64,000 bases of DNA from Rhododendron vialii (taxonomy: Eukaryota > Streptophyta > Magnoliopsida > Ericales > Ericaceae): the NCBI RefSeq assembly GCF_030253575.1, contig NC_080559.1:29724501-29788500 (forward strand). Direction: 5' to 3'. A program made the translations under genes and the position numbers. Of this stretch, positions 47,761 to 58,340 are shown piece by piece. Positions within the stretch are counted from its first letter, which is position 1. Every line of letters starts with the position of its first letter. The notes beneath the pieces were generated by a model that did not search any database, was not told the origin of the DNA, and saw only the letters and a program-made list of their open reading frames with translations.

Positions 47761-50700
47761 ATGGTGGAGATCGACGACGCACATCACGGTGGTACCGCCC
47801 ACGGGCTCGGTTCCCTCGTGGACCACAGCCTGGCTTCTGGGGGAGCGGCGGCCCATGGAAAGAACCATATATCCATCGGAGTTGGCGCCGGAGCGTCAGC
47901 TCCAGACGCAGGCCCATCCTCCGAGCTCCACTCCTACATCCGCCATCTCGAGCGCAAAATCGATGATCTCACGACGGTTGTAGACCGCGACAGACACGTC
48001 CGAGACGAGTTGGCAGAAATCAAACACCTCCTCATCTCCCCATCTCATTCCTCCGGGAGCCGCGGCGGAAGAACAAACCGTCGCACCCCCCCACGCAGTC
48101 ACGAAGCCGGTCACCTGCTAGAGCACAGATCCCGTCCTTCAGTCAAGGATCGTCTTGAGTCACCAAGACCGGTGGACACACGAGCCCCAAAAGAAACATC
48201 GCGCAGGGACCGTTCTCGCTCTCCTGCGAAACTTCGAAGGAGGCCATCGGCCTTTGACAGGCTCGGTGGTGGGAGCGTCTCTGCCTCCTCCACCCACTCC
48301 GTCCTTGTGGGCAGGACAGGCCGGGAATCTACCCCTAGCCTCACAAGGGCATCCAGGGGAGATGACGGCCTTGTCGAGATCCAGACCAGAGGATACCGGG
48401 AGCGCCTGAAGGGCCCCCGAGCCAGAAGTCCCATCGTCTCGCACCCCGGCGGCGCAAACAGCAGGAGCCCGGTCACCGAGCGCCTCGAGGCTTCCGCTCG
48501 GGATAGCTACCGACATCATCGCCAGGAGCGTTTTCCCAGAAAAACGGTTAGTATCGATCCAAAGAGAAAGGAGCACGAACGATTGGACAAACTCGTCCCC
48601 AAGAAACGTACAGCGACTGAGCGTCCAGACGGCCCCGACCGTTCGATCCGACCTCATCGCGATGCGCGACTTGCACGACTCTCGACCTCTCCATTCACAA
48701 GAGAGATCGACTCGGTTACCCCACCCAAAGGATTCTCCCAACCCAAGTTCGCAAAATATGACGGCAAGACCGAGGCGTACACTCATCTGGTCCAGTATAA
48801 AACCGTCATGTCTCTATTTCTTCGGAATGAACCCTCGGACGATGCTTTCCTGTGCAAAGTGTTTCCAGCAAGCCTCGGCAACCTTGGCCTCACCTGGTTC
48901 AATCAACTCCCGGCTCGGTCAATCTCCTCGTTCGATTCCCTCTGTGACGCCTTCATGGCACGGTTCGTAACGAGCAACAAGCACGAGAAGGAGATCGACT
49001 CCCTCTTAGCCCTCCGTAAGAGGAACGACGAAACGCTTCGGCAGTACACCGGCCGTTATTGGGAGTTGTTCAATGAGATAGAAGGTTGCGACGGTGTCAT
49101 CTCTGCCCGAGGATTCAAGCTCGGTCTCACATCCCAGGACGAGCAAGTCTACGACGACCTCGCTCGCCATAAGCCGAACTCTATGAAGGACCTTATGACT
49201 CGAATCGAGAACTGGTGTCAGCTCATCGAGTCCAAGGCAGAGAGAGGCATCGGGAAGCCTACAAGTTCAAAAGCGTTGAACACTTCGGTATCCATACCGA
49301 CCTCCGCACCTATTTCAACCCCGAAGAAACAGGTCAACACGATCAAGCAGTCGCCGAGGAGGGGGCCGAAGCCAAGTGACTTCAACGCCGAAAAGACCGT
49401 CTTCACCATTCCCATCTACCGGATCATTGATCAAGTGAAGGATCAGCCCTTCTTCTCCTTCCCCAATCAAAAGCTCGGAACCGAAAATGGGAAAATCAAG
49501 AATCCCATCGTTCGATGCAGCTACCATAGCGAGCAAGGTCACTTCACCACAGCATGCAAGCCCTTCAAGGCCTACTTGGAACAGCTTGTTGCTGGTGGCC
49601 ACCTCGGCAACTTCATCGATCACGAGAAGACGACGGCTCGGACACAGAGGACCGAATCACATACCGAGGAAGAGGTACAGACAATCAACGTCATACACGG
49701 TCCCTTGAACCCCGAAGCCGCCCGAGTCATCCGGGCAAAATTGAATGAAGCCTCCTCCTCCAAGCAGGTCATGCTAGTTGGCCCCGAACCGAAGCGCCCC
49801 AGAACCGACGACGGCTCCAAATGGACGATAACGTTTATCGAGAAGGATCTCGACCGCGTCCAGCTTCCCCACAACGACGCCCTCGTGGTCACGCTACGCA
49901 TCGGAAATTTCAACGTCCGTCGCGTCCTCGTAGACCAGGGCAGCTCTGCCGAAGTCATGTACTACTCCCTTTTCAAGGATCTGAAGATTCCCGAGACCGA
50001 CCTCCGTCCTTCCGAAGTTCCCCTTATCGGCTTCAACGGAGCTCCTGTCTGGCCCATCGGTATGATCACTCTTCCTGTCCGTGCCGGCTCGGTAACGCTT
50101 GAAATAGACTTTGTGGTGGTCGACGTCCCTGGCCCTTATAACGCCATTGTTGGTCGAACCTGGCTACATAGGCTTAAAGCGATTGCCTCCACTTATCACC
50201 AAGTGGTACGTTTCATCGGCACTAACGGACACCAGGAAGACCTGTACGGAGACCAGACCGCGGCCAAGCAGTGCTACGTCAACGCTGTCCGAAGCACCAA
50301 ACAGACCCCCCGGGTGAATCTCATTGAAGCACCAGAAGCCCCAGTTTTGGAGGACGTCGGTAGATCCCCCGACGACAAAACCGTCGAAGATGTGGCCACA
50401 ATCCCAATCACCGAGGACGGCTCCCGCTTCTTCCTTGTCAGTTCCTCACTTAGTGACACTGATCGGAATGAGACGGTAGCTTTTCTCAACCGAAACATTG
50501 AAGTGTTCGCCTGGACTCCCTACGAGATGCCGGGGCTCGATCCCTCTTTCATATGCCACGAGCTCAACATCGACAAAGCCAAGCGACCGGTCGTACAGAA
50601 AGCACGACGGTCCTCTCCCATTCACTCCGAGGCCGTCATTGAAGAAGTCAACCGACTCCTAAACGCTGGGGCAATCAGAGAGGTCCAGTACCCCAAGTGG

Positions 50701-53655
50701 TTGGCTAACACCGTCGTAGTCAAGAAGAAGAATGGCAAATGGCGTGTCTGCGTCGACTACTCCAACCTTAACGATGCCTGCCCGAAGGACTTCTTTCCTC
50801 TTCCCCGAATCGACCAGCTTGTCGACGCCACCTCTGGTCACGAGCGACTCAACTTTTTGGATGCGTACCGGGGCTACCACCAGATCGCCATGAGCGAAGG
50901 CGATATCGAGAACACCGCCTTCATTACCCCCCACGGGATCTTCGGTTACCTCGTAATGCCCTTCGGTTTGAAAAATGCCGGAGCAACCTTCCAGCGAATG
51001 ATAACCAAGATGTTCGAGCAATTACTGGGAGACACTATGCTGGCATACATTGACGACATGGTGGTTAAAAGTCTTCGCGCCGGTGATCATCTAACTCACC
51101 TTGCCGAAGTCTTTGAGATACTCAAGCGCCACAAACTCCGCCTCAATGCCGAGAAATGCGTATTCGGCGTTAGCTCCGGAAAATTTCTCGGCCATCTCGT
51201 CTCCCGGCGCGGTATTGAGGCCGACCCTTCCCAAATTCAAGCAATTGATCAGCTCTCGGCTCCCCACAACAAGCGCGATGTTCAGCGTCTAACCGGGATG
51301 GCTGCTGCTCTGAATCGGTTTATAAGTCGCTCCTCGGACAAATGTCAGCCATTTTTCGCTCTACTAAAAGGCAGCCGACGAAGCTTCAACTGGACAGAAG
51401 AATGTGACCAAGCCCTCCAGCGACTAAAGGAGTATCTTTCCACGGCTCCACTCCTCGTCACTCCAAGGGACCAGGAAGACCTGTTCCTCTATCTAGCTAT
51501 CTCCCCGCACGCCGTCAGCTCGGTGCTCGTCCGACAGGAGGGTCGGGAGCACCAGCCAATCTACTACTCCAGCAAAACCATGACTCCCGCCGAGACGCGC
51601 TACCTCCCCCTGGAGAAGCTCGTGCTCGCCCTAATCTCAGCCTCCCGAAAGCTTGCCCCGTACTTCCAGTCTCATCGCATCATCATCCTGACCGAGTTCC
51701 CCCTCAAATCTCTTCTCCGAAAGGCCGATCTCTCCAACCGAATTTCACAATGGGCCGTTGAGATTGCCAATTTCGAAATCCACTTTCAGCCTCGGACAGC
51801 AATAAAGGCTCAGGTTCTGGCTGACTTCATCGCAGAGCTTACACCGCCCAACGTATCTGCTTCGGCACCCCCACCGAGCACCGAAGCAGTACTCCAGGCC
51901 AACCCTAGCACAGCTTGGCAGCTCTTTCACGGAGATGTATGGAAAATGTACGTCGATGGCGCATCCAACAGCCGAGGCGCAGGTGCGGGCGTCGTTCTTC
52001 TCTCACCCTCCGGTGTCTTGCACGAAAGCTCCTTCTCCATCAATTTCCCAGCCTCTAACAACGAGGCCGAATATGAGGCGTTGATCTCCGGACTCAAGAC
52101 TGCCGAAGCCATTGGCATCGAAGAGCTCGTCGTTTACAGCGACTCCCAGTTGGTGGTTAACCAACTCTCTGAAGAATACGAAGCTCGGGATGACCGCATG
52201 CGTACCTACCTAAGCGCCGCAGTCCAGCTCATTCAACGCTTTAAAGCAATCAGAGTCGAGCATATTTCAAGGGAACAGAACGCCCACGCCGACGCCCTGG
52301 CAGGTCTCGCTTCGGCATTCTCATGCACTGGGCACCGATCCATTTCCTTCAATTCTATTGACAAGCCCAGTTTTGAACTCGAAGACCTACAGAAGGAAGT
52401 ACTCAACATAGAGCTCGGTCCGAGCTGGATGGATGAAATCGTCCTTTACCTAAGGGAAGACTCCCTTCCCACCGACAAAAAGGACGCCCACCGACTCCGC
52501 AACAAAGCTGCCCTCTTCTGGCTCAATCCCAACGGCAAGCTTTACCGAAGATCGTTTACCGGGCCGTACTTATTGGTTGCACACCCACATCAAGTTCCGG
52601 GCATTATCGAAGAGCTTCACGCCGGTGACAGCGGTTGTCACTCCGGTGGACGATCGCTCGCCCACCGAGCCCTCACTCAGGGATACTGGTGGCCGACAAT
52701 GAAGAAGGACGCTGAAGAGTTCGTCAAGCGTTGCAAAAAGTGCCAGATGTTCGCTCCCATTATCCATCAGCCGGCCCGGGACCTGAGCCCTCTCACCAGC
52801 CCCTGGCCCTTCTCCCAATGGGGCATGGATATCGTTGGAAAGCTCCCAGTCGCTCCGGGTGGATTCAAGTTCCTTTTAACCGCAACAGATTATTTCTCGA
52901 AATGGGTCGAGGCCGAGCCCCTGGTAACCATCGAAGAAACAGACGTCATCCGCTTTGTGTGGCGCAACATCATCTCACGCTTCGGTGTGCCGTTCGCCAT
53001 AATTACTGACAATGGAGGGCAGTTTACAGGACAGAAGTACCGGGCTCTGCTTGACGAATACGGTATCAAATGGGACACGTCCACTCCGGCTTACCCCCAG
53101 GGCAACGGACAGGCTGAGGCGGCAAACAAAGCAATTTCATCCGGGCTAAAGCGACGACTCGAGTCACGGCGAGGAAAGTGGGCCGAAGAGCTGCCCAGGG
53201 TACTCTGGGGCTATCGTACGACGCCTCGGCGATCAACCGGTCGCACACCTTTTTCCTTGGCATTCGGAATGGAGGCGGTCATCCCACTCCAAGTCGGACT
53301 CCCAACAATGAGAACAGAAAATTTTGATGAGTCGGTCAACAATACCACCATTGCTTCGGACCTCGATTTAGCCGAAGAAGAATGGGACAACGCAAGGATA
53401 AAGCTCGCTTCATACCAACAGGAGGTTGCAAAGGGTTACAACCGAAGCGTGCGCCTCCGGTCGTTTAAGCCTGACGATCTCGTTTGGAAAAAGGTGGTGG
53501 AGAAGTCCAAAAAGCAAAAGTTAATGCCCAATTGGGAGGGTCCTTACCGAGTTCTCAAGCACCTCGGTTCGGGTAATTACAAATTGGAGAAACTGGATGG
53601 TTCCCCCATTGCTAAGTCATGGAACGCCAACAATTTGAAGAAGTTCTACGGATAG
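47761..53655 (+). CDS. Element 2 gag-pol polyprotein, 1964 aa
   Basis: ATG 47761 lies 84 bp after the LTR. The Arg/Ser-rich N-terminus is followed by a gag core (about 335-495, LGLTWFNQLPARSI) and a Zn-binding-like CSYHSEQGHFTTAC (about 586). Protease has LVDQGSSAEVMY and IVGRTWLH (about 720-800). RT (about 980-1110) has WRVCVDYSNLN and YIDD near 1096. Classical RNase H is at about 1235-1365. Archaeal-type RNase H (about 1395-1518) has YVDGAS, NNEAEYEAL, YSDSQL and HADALA. Integrase has an HHCC finger (about 1620-1667, ending CKKCQ), GMDIVG, TDNGGQF and NGQAEAANK, with 35 residues between the second Asp and the Glu. No stop or shift is present. It makes virus-like particles, cleaves itself, copies element RNA into DNA and inserts it. 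Gag and pol are in one frame, so no frameshifting is needed. Confidence 0.96.
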   Translation: MVEIDDAHHGGTAHGLGSLVDHSLASGGAAAHGKNHISIGVGAGASAPDAGPSSELHSYIRHLERKIDDLTTVVDRDRHVRDELAEIKHLLISPSHSSGSRGGRTNRRTPPRSHEAGHLLEHRSRPSVKDRLESPRPVDTRAPKETSRRDRSRSPAKLRRRPSAFDRLGGGSVSASSTHSVLVGRTGRESTPSLTRASRGDDGLVEIQTRGYRERLKGPRARSPIVSHPGGANSRSPVTERLEASARDSYRHHRQERFPRKTVSIDPKRKEHERLDKLVPKKRTATERPDGPDRSIRPHRDARLARLSTSPFTREIDSVTPPKGFSQPKFAKYDGKTEAYTHLVQYKTVMSLFLRNEPSDDAFLCKVFPASLGNLGLTWFNQLPARSISSFDSLCDAFMARFVTSNKHEKEIDSLLALRKRNDETLRQYTGRYWELFNEIEGCDGVISARGFKLGLTSQDEQVYDDLARHKPNSMKDLMTRIENWCQLIESKAERGIGKPTSSKALNTSVSIPTSAPISTPKKQVNTIKQSPRRGPKPSDFNAEKTVFTIPIYRIIDQVKDQPFFSFPNQKLGTENGKIKNPIVRCSYHSEQGHFTTACKPFKAYLEQLVAGGHLGNFIDHEKTTARTQRTESHTEEEVQTINVIHGPLNPEAARVIRAKLNEASSSKQVMLVGPEPKRPRTDDGSKWTITFIEKDLDRVQLPHNDALVVTLRIGNFNVRRVLVDQGSSAEVMYYSLFKDLKIPETDLRPSEVPLIGFNGAPVWPIGMITLPVRAGSVTLEIDFVVVDVPGPYNAIVGRTWLHRLKAIASTYHQVVRFIGTNGHQEDLYGDQTAAKQCYVNAVRSTKQTPRVNLIEAPEAPVLEDVGRSPDDKTVEDVATIPITEDGSRFFLVSSSLSDTDRNETVAFLNRNIEVFAWTPYEMPGLDPSFICHELNIDKAKRPVVQKARRSSPIHSEAVIEEVNRLLNAGAIREVQYPKWLANTVVVKKKNGKWRVCVDYSNLNDACPKDFFPLPRIDQLVDATSGHERLNFLDAYRGYHQIAMSEGDIENTAFITPHGIFGYLVMPFGLKNAGATFQRMITKMFEQLLGDTMLAYIDDMVVKSLRAGDHLTHLAEVFEILKRHKLRLNAEKCVFGVSSGKFLGHLVSRRGIEADPSQIQAIDQLSAPHNKRDVQRLTGMAAALNRFISRSSDKCQPFFALLKGSRRSFNWTEECDQALQRLKEYLSTAPLLVTPRDQEDLFLYLAISPHAVSSVLVRQEGREHQPIYYSSKTMTPAETRYLPLEKLVLALISASRKLAPYFQSHRIIILTEFPLKSLLRKADLSNRISQWAVEIANFEIHFQPRTAIKAQVLADFIAELTPPNVSASAPPPSTEAVLQANPSTAWQLFHGDVWKMYVDGASNSRGAGAGVVLLSPSGVLHESSFSINFPASNNEAEYEALISGLKTAEAIGIEELVVYSDSQLVVNQLSEEYEARDDRMRTYLSAAVQLIQRFKAIRVEHISREQNAHADALAGLASAFSCTGHRSISFNSIDKPSFELEDLQKEVLNIELGPSWMDEIVLYLREDSLPTDKKDAHRLRNKAALFWLNPNGKLYRRSFTGPYLLVAHPHQVPGIIEELHAGDSGCHSGGRSLAHRALTQGYWWPTMKKDAEEFVKRCKKCQMFAPIIHQPARDLSPLTSPWPFSQWGMDIVGKLPVAPGGFKFLLTATDYFSKWVEAEPLVTIEETDVIRFVWRNIISRFGVPFAIITDNGGQFTGQKYRALLDEYGIKWDTSTPAYPQGNGQAEAANKAISSGLKRRLESRRGKWAEELPRVLWGYRTTPRRSTGRTPFSLAFGMEAVIPLQVGLPTMRTENFDESVNNTTIASDLDLAEEEWDNARIKLASYQQEVAKGYNRSVRLRSFKPDDLVWKKVVEKSKKQKLMPNWEGPYRVLKHLGSGNYKLEKLDGSPIAKSWNANNLKKFYG

Positions 53656-53924
53656 TGCTCGGCTACCGAAGCCCGTTTTGTCCTTATTACGTTGCATTTT
53701 CTTTTGAGAAAGTTTTGAAGGCAATCTACTTATGTATTGACAATACCCCGAGTTTTAATGAGAATTCTCTTTGGCACTATTCGTACACTGATTGTTTAAA
53801 TTACTTGTGCTTGGTCTATTCTTGCCCGGACCATTTTATACCGACTTCAGGGATATTGTTCTCCCATAGGTGATACCCTCGGAGAAAAATTCCCACCAAG
53901 TCGCCCGGGCCTTTTCGGTCGTCT

Positions 53925-53998
53925 AAATTTTTGGTCACTCGCTGTAAGGATACTCGGCCTTTTTCTCCGAGCCCCTTACACCGACCCATCAAAAATTT
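53925..53998. repeat. Nested hairpin just after pol
   Basis: Three stems fit inside one another: AAATTTTTG/CAAAAATTT (53925-53933, 53990-53998), TGTAAGG/CCTTACA (53943-53949, 53974-53980) and CTCGG/CCGAG (53953-53957, 53967-53971). It lies 270 bp after the pol stop and about 550 bp before the 3' end of the antisense gene. Confidence 0.65.
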
Positions 53999-54546
53999 CT
54001 CTCTGTTCGGACTCGCTGCGTCACTAACCTATGGCAAAAGCCGTACCACTTCGTGACCTCGGCCTACGTCCCTAGCAGTAATACCATCCCGCCTCTGCTC
54101 GATAGGCTCATTTCTATTAATCAGCAGGGGCGTGCAATGTCAAAAGTTCATTACAATGAGTGGTTCTGATTCGGTCCTACTAAGCTGGGGCTTCGGAACG
54201 AGTCACTTTTTCTTGATTAAACATCTTTTTTATGCTTGGCAAAACGATTCGGTTAATGCTTCGGTTAAACTTGTTTCTACAAACTTTTTAAGTCCCACCG
54301 AAGCAGGGGCATCATAACCTAAGGAGCAAACCAATCAAACAAGCATTTCAAAGATAAAAACATTCAAGAAAAGAAGAGCATTCATTCACGAACAATAAAC
54401 AAAAAGGGTACTGCTTCAAGTATCAAACGATTACAATCCCTGGAACGGCAAACTCCAAATGTCCGGAGCCGTCCAGTAAACCGACCATTCAAGCAAAAAT
54501 TAAAGTACTTTTTCAGAGTTACAAAATATAAAGTTCCTATGCTTCA

Positions 54547-56844
54547 TCAGGGAACAGGGGCACTAAGGTCAGCTGGCTCCTCGGTTGCTTGGGGCTCCTG
54601 GATCGGCACCTGCTCGTTTTCCTCCTCCGGTAGCACGAGCTCTTCAGGAGGGGGCTCAGGCACGGTTCGAAGCTCCGAACCCTCTGGCAGAGTAAGCTTG
54701 CTTATCAAGGCCTCGTGGCCGTACCGAAGTCCGTCCAAGAACCGATCCCTGAAGAGCTCGGCTTCTATCTCCCGGACCTGCTTCTTATATTCTACTCCGG
54801 CAGCATCCCAGCCCTCATCATAGCCTTTGTTCCTTGCAAACTCGACCTCCCGAGCTCCAGCAGCCCTCAATGTGTCAGCATCCTCCTCAGCTTTTTTGGC
54901 TTTCGCTTCGGCAAGTACCCGCTCCCGGTCGCACCGCTGAAAGTCGGCTAGGTAGAGGTCACAAGTCTCCCTCGCCACTTTCAGGTCGTCCTCTCTCTGA
55001 GCAAGAGTCTTCCTCAGCAACTCCATCTCCTGCTCCCGTGCCTGGCACTGTTCGTTCACAGCGAGCACCCGAGCACCGGCCTACCAACACAATTAAAATT
55101 GATCAAAATTCCAATAAACGATCAAGGGGGTAAGAAAAGAAACTTTCAGAAGTAACTTACTTTCAGAAGTGCCTGCGCTATCTCTCCTGTCAGATCCACG
55201 GTGCACCCCTCAACAGCTCGGGCATCCTTCGGAAGAATACACGACCGAAGCAGCCCAAACGCCGTCCCAATGTTAGAAGACGCGCTATCAGCATGATGAA
55301 TCAGGCGCCCCGAGTAGTGACGAACCTCGGGGGCCCAGGGGACCTCCCTCGCCGGAACACGAGTCCCCGTTTCGGTTCCCCCCCGGCTCTCCACATCTCC
55401 CTCATCTCCTCGGGCTCCCGTTTCATCTATCAAGATCGGCTCCCCGCCCCTTCCTTGTCCGAAGCCTTCTTCCTCGGTCCGAGCCCTCTTCTCCGGAGGC
55501 TCCCGAGGAGAAACAGGGGTCACCCTCGAGGCTCCGGCCCCCGGTGAGCCAATCCTGACGCCAGCGCCCCGTCCTCGTGGCCTTTGGCGCCGAAGGTTGA
55601 GCACTTCTCTTCCACGACCGGTCATCTCTGCACTAAGTCCCGTTCTTTCTGGGGTTTCCCGGTCGATTTCTTCTCGGATCACGCCTCGGGGACCAGAATC
55701 ACCAACTTCGTCTTCTGTCGCCCCAACTCCTCATCTCCTACCTTCTCCTCTTCCTTGGTTTCTCCCTCGGCCACGTCCTCGTCCCCCTCGAGAAACTCCT
55801 TGCTGCCGCGGCTTCTTTTTCAAATAGCCGGTATAAGTCGGTTTGTATCCGAGCAGTTCAGGTGCATACCGACTCGTGATAGGAATGGCGTAAGCAGCTG
55901 TTATTTGCGCTCGGTTAGCCCTTGCCCGAAGCTCCGCAACGATTCCCTCGGCTGAAAGATAGAGAATGGAAGAATCAGTATACAATGAGGAAAGAAAAAT
56001 GTGCAAACAAAATAAAGCTAAGAAGATGCTTCTACCGACCAGGAGCCCCAGTTTCAAACTGAATTGTGGTGGCTGTGTCCGCACTTTCCCCGGGCCCAAA
56101 CATAAAGTTCCCTGTGACCGACACATAAATACTCGCCCACTCTTCTGAGTCAGGAAGATGGTCGATAAGGAAGGTGTCGTATCCCGTCCTACAGGAGAGG
56201 TAGTGACGGTCGCTCTCCCGGTTAACTCCGACGAGGTATACGCCGAAGAGCTCCTCGAGTCCGAACGTGAGGTTGTATTGCCTCCTCAGCTCTATAATGC
56301 TCGTGATGATCCGGTAGGAGTTCACCGTAAGCTGAGAAGACGTGAGGGAGAGGGCTCGGAGAACCCTTCGGACAAACTGATGAAGGGGGAATCTAACGCC
56401 CCCCTCTGTGATAGCCATCAAGGGGAAGATGAGGGCTCCCTCCCGGTGTGGAAGGTCCTTGGGGTCGCTGTTCGGTAAGATCCGAATGTCGACGTCATGA
56501 GGAACGCTGTATACCCTCTTGAATTCGGCATAAGAAGCCGAGGAGCCGTCAAAGTATTGATTTCGGTATGGGCATGGCCTCATCGCCCTCCTGCGTCCCC
56601 GTACCTCCTCGGGGGCATCGGCGAATGGACCCGGACCTTGGTTCGAGGTACTTGGGGCTTCCATCTCTTGGGAATCAAACGTCGTCACCTCACGAGGAGC
56701 TCTCGAGGGTTCAAATGGTTCAACGCAGTCGATTGGAGTCCGGAAGAATGCTCTCGCCCGAAGTGTCTGGCGAATGTCCTCGGGAATCTCAATAGGAGAA
56801 GAGCCTGAACTACCGGAACTGTCCGAAGAGAGCTCGATGACCAT
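54547..56844 (-). CDS. Element 2 antisense spliced gene ('gypsy type transposon' family)
   Basis: Coding exons: 56844-56040, 55951-55742, 55627-55161, 55080-54547. Introns: 56039-55952 (88 nt, G|GTCGGT...TTTCAG), 55741-55628 (114 nt, GAAG|GTAGGA...TGCAG), 55160-55081 (80 nt, AAA|GTAAGT...GGTAG). All junctions keep frame and give 671 aa. The middle intron removes an in-frame TGA at 55731. The protein has a Ser/acidic start (MVIELSSDSSGSSG). A domain with FPLMAITEGGVRFPLHQFV, LRALSLTSSQLTVNSYRII and LEELFGVYLVG resembles the Pfam family 'putative gypsy type transposon' (Transposase_28). It is followed by an Arg/Gly-rich stretch and a long coiled coil (REQEMELLRKTLAQREDDLK) with an acidic tail. 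An upstream TATA box and a 400-nt 5' UTR intron complete the gene. Function unknown. Family call moderate; gene structure inferred from sequence only. Confidence 0.75.
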
Positions 56845-56854
56845 TCGCTTCTGC

Positions 56855-57254
56855 CTAACCAAGGAAAGGAATACAAAAACCCGTTAGCTATCTGCTCAGG
56901 AAAGAATCAATGTCTAGCGCTCGGTGCGGAATGGTCATCGCCCCTCGGAGTCCTCGGACAATCGTTTCCTATAAAAGCATTTCCCTCTCGGAAGAATTTC
57001 TAAAAATCAGAAGTCCTTTCTCTTGGGATCAAGGTGAGTCTAGGTCTCGGGATGTGTTTTGGCCTCGGGATGATTCTAAGACTCGGGATGAGTTTAGACC
57101 TCGGTAATAGCGTGAACAACGCTGGAGAAGCCCAGCGCCGCCTTGAACCAGACGGTGGCGAGCGGTTGCTCAACCGTAACAAGTGCAAGAAAATGACGAA
57201 AAACTCAAAAACAATGATCAAAACATGAAGAATAAAGCAAGGAGGTCGACATAC
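56855..57254 (-). other. 5' UTR intron of the element 2 antisense gene
   Basis: 400 nt with donor TTGAG|GTATGT and acceptor TTGGTTAG, ending 10 bases before the ATG at 56844. It contains a degenerate tandem repeat (CTCGGGATG units, about 57022-57104 on the + strand). Confidence 0.5.
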
Positions 57255-57380
57255 CTCAAGTTTGTGCAAGATCTCCCAACCAAAATGATCGAAATCTCGA
57301 TTGAAAGCTGGAAGTATACGGCGGCGGCGGTTCGACTTCAGAAGCAGAAGAAAGGGTGACGATCTCACCTCTGTCTCTCC

Positions 57381-57388
57381 TATTTATA
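57381..57388 (-). promoter_or_regulatory. TATA box of the element 2 antisense gene
   Basis: TATAAATA on the minus strand, followed about 30 bases on by a CT/GA-rich leader and the 5' UTR exon ending at 57255. It lies 393 bp from the 3' LTR. Confidence 0.6.
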
Positions 57389-57780
57389 TTGGTAGAGATG
57401 GAAAGCTGCGCGGGAAACGAAGCGTCGTGCATCGAGCCGTTAGATCATCGACATGTGTTATCATCGAACGGCTAGTATCAAGGACTCTGCACCGAGGACA
57501 GGCGCCGGATATTCAGACCTTAGGCATGTTGACGCGTGTCACCGAAGCGACGTTTCGTACCAATCAACTGGCATGGCACGTGCCGAGGCAGCCTTTTGAT
57601 TCTGAGATCTCGGCAATAGCTGACATGTGGCTCTTCTCTGGAGCGGGTTGAACGAAATCTACCGAAGCAACTTCACCTTTCGGTTATTCTTTAAAAAGAA
57701 AGACTAAGGCCTGATGTCTCATACGATAGGATCAAGACCCTGAAGCAGAGGTGCAACGCTCCAGGGACTTGAGGGGCTAT

Positions 57781-58335
57781 TGTGGAGGCTTCGGTAATTG
57801 TCTCGGTAATATAACCGGACCACCATCAACCGAGGCCTCATATTGACATTGGCCTGTGTATATCTTTTTGTCTACTCGCTCGGCGTCAAGTCTCCTGTTT
57901 ACACTTCGGTAAGTTACCGAGGTATGCATTCCGTTTGGGTCTTTTGGCAGAATGCAGCATAGCAGGAGGGGACCATGATCGATACGTGGCGAAAAGGATC
58001 ATCAGCCCATGTGCTTCGTAACCGTCTTATCCCGTGGCATCATCTATGATGTCATCAAGGGCGGTTACCTAAGCGTGACCTCCACGCACTGGCTTGGAGC
58101 CCAAGTTAACCTAGGTCTATAAATACAAAGGGATATTCATCTTTGGGAGGTATGCCATCTTCCCCTAACCCTAGACCTAAAAGCAACTCTCCTTACATCT
58201 AACTTGATCGTCGGAGGGTCACAAGGCTATTCCAGCCTTAGTGACTTGTTGCAGGTCCAGCGGCGGAGGAACGGAGCAGCGGAAGTGAAGTACTAGTTCA
58301 GGCGAAGGTCCCTCCTCCTAAATCGAACCCCTACA
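57781..58335 (+). repeat. Element 2 3' LTR
   Basis: 555 bp, TGTGGAGGCTTCGG to CGAACCCCTACA, preceded by the purine-rich TTGAGGGGCTAT (putative polypurine tract) and followed by TSD TTAAG. Confidence 0.95.
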
Positions 58336-58340
58336 TTAAG

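Larger units (their letters stand above)
47122..58335 (+). mobile_element. Element 2: intact young Tat-lineage retrotransposon
   Basis: 11,214 bp with 555-bp LTRs that are identical over their whole length as read, TSD TTAAG at 47117-47121 and 58336-58340, a primer binding site, and one uninterrupted gag-pol frame of 1964 codons with all catalytic residues. The second RNase H before integrase places it in the Tat lineage. A spliced antisense gene occupies the 3' third. GC content of the coding part is visibly far above the flanks, with many CpG still present, in line with recent insertion. It lies in the large intron of LRK10L gene C, gag-pol antisense to the host gene. It looks competent for transposition, or was so very recently. 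Confidence 0.95.

Noticed and set aside
55714..55741. A 27-nt intron (GAAG|GTAGGA to GCGACAG) to remove the TGA at 55731
   Set aside because: Too short for plant splicing. The 114-nt alternative with acceptor TGCAG also keeps frame.
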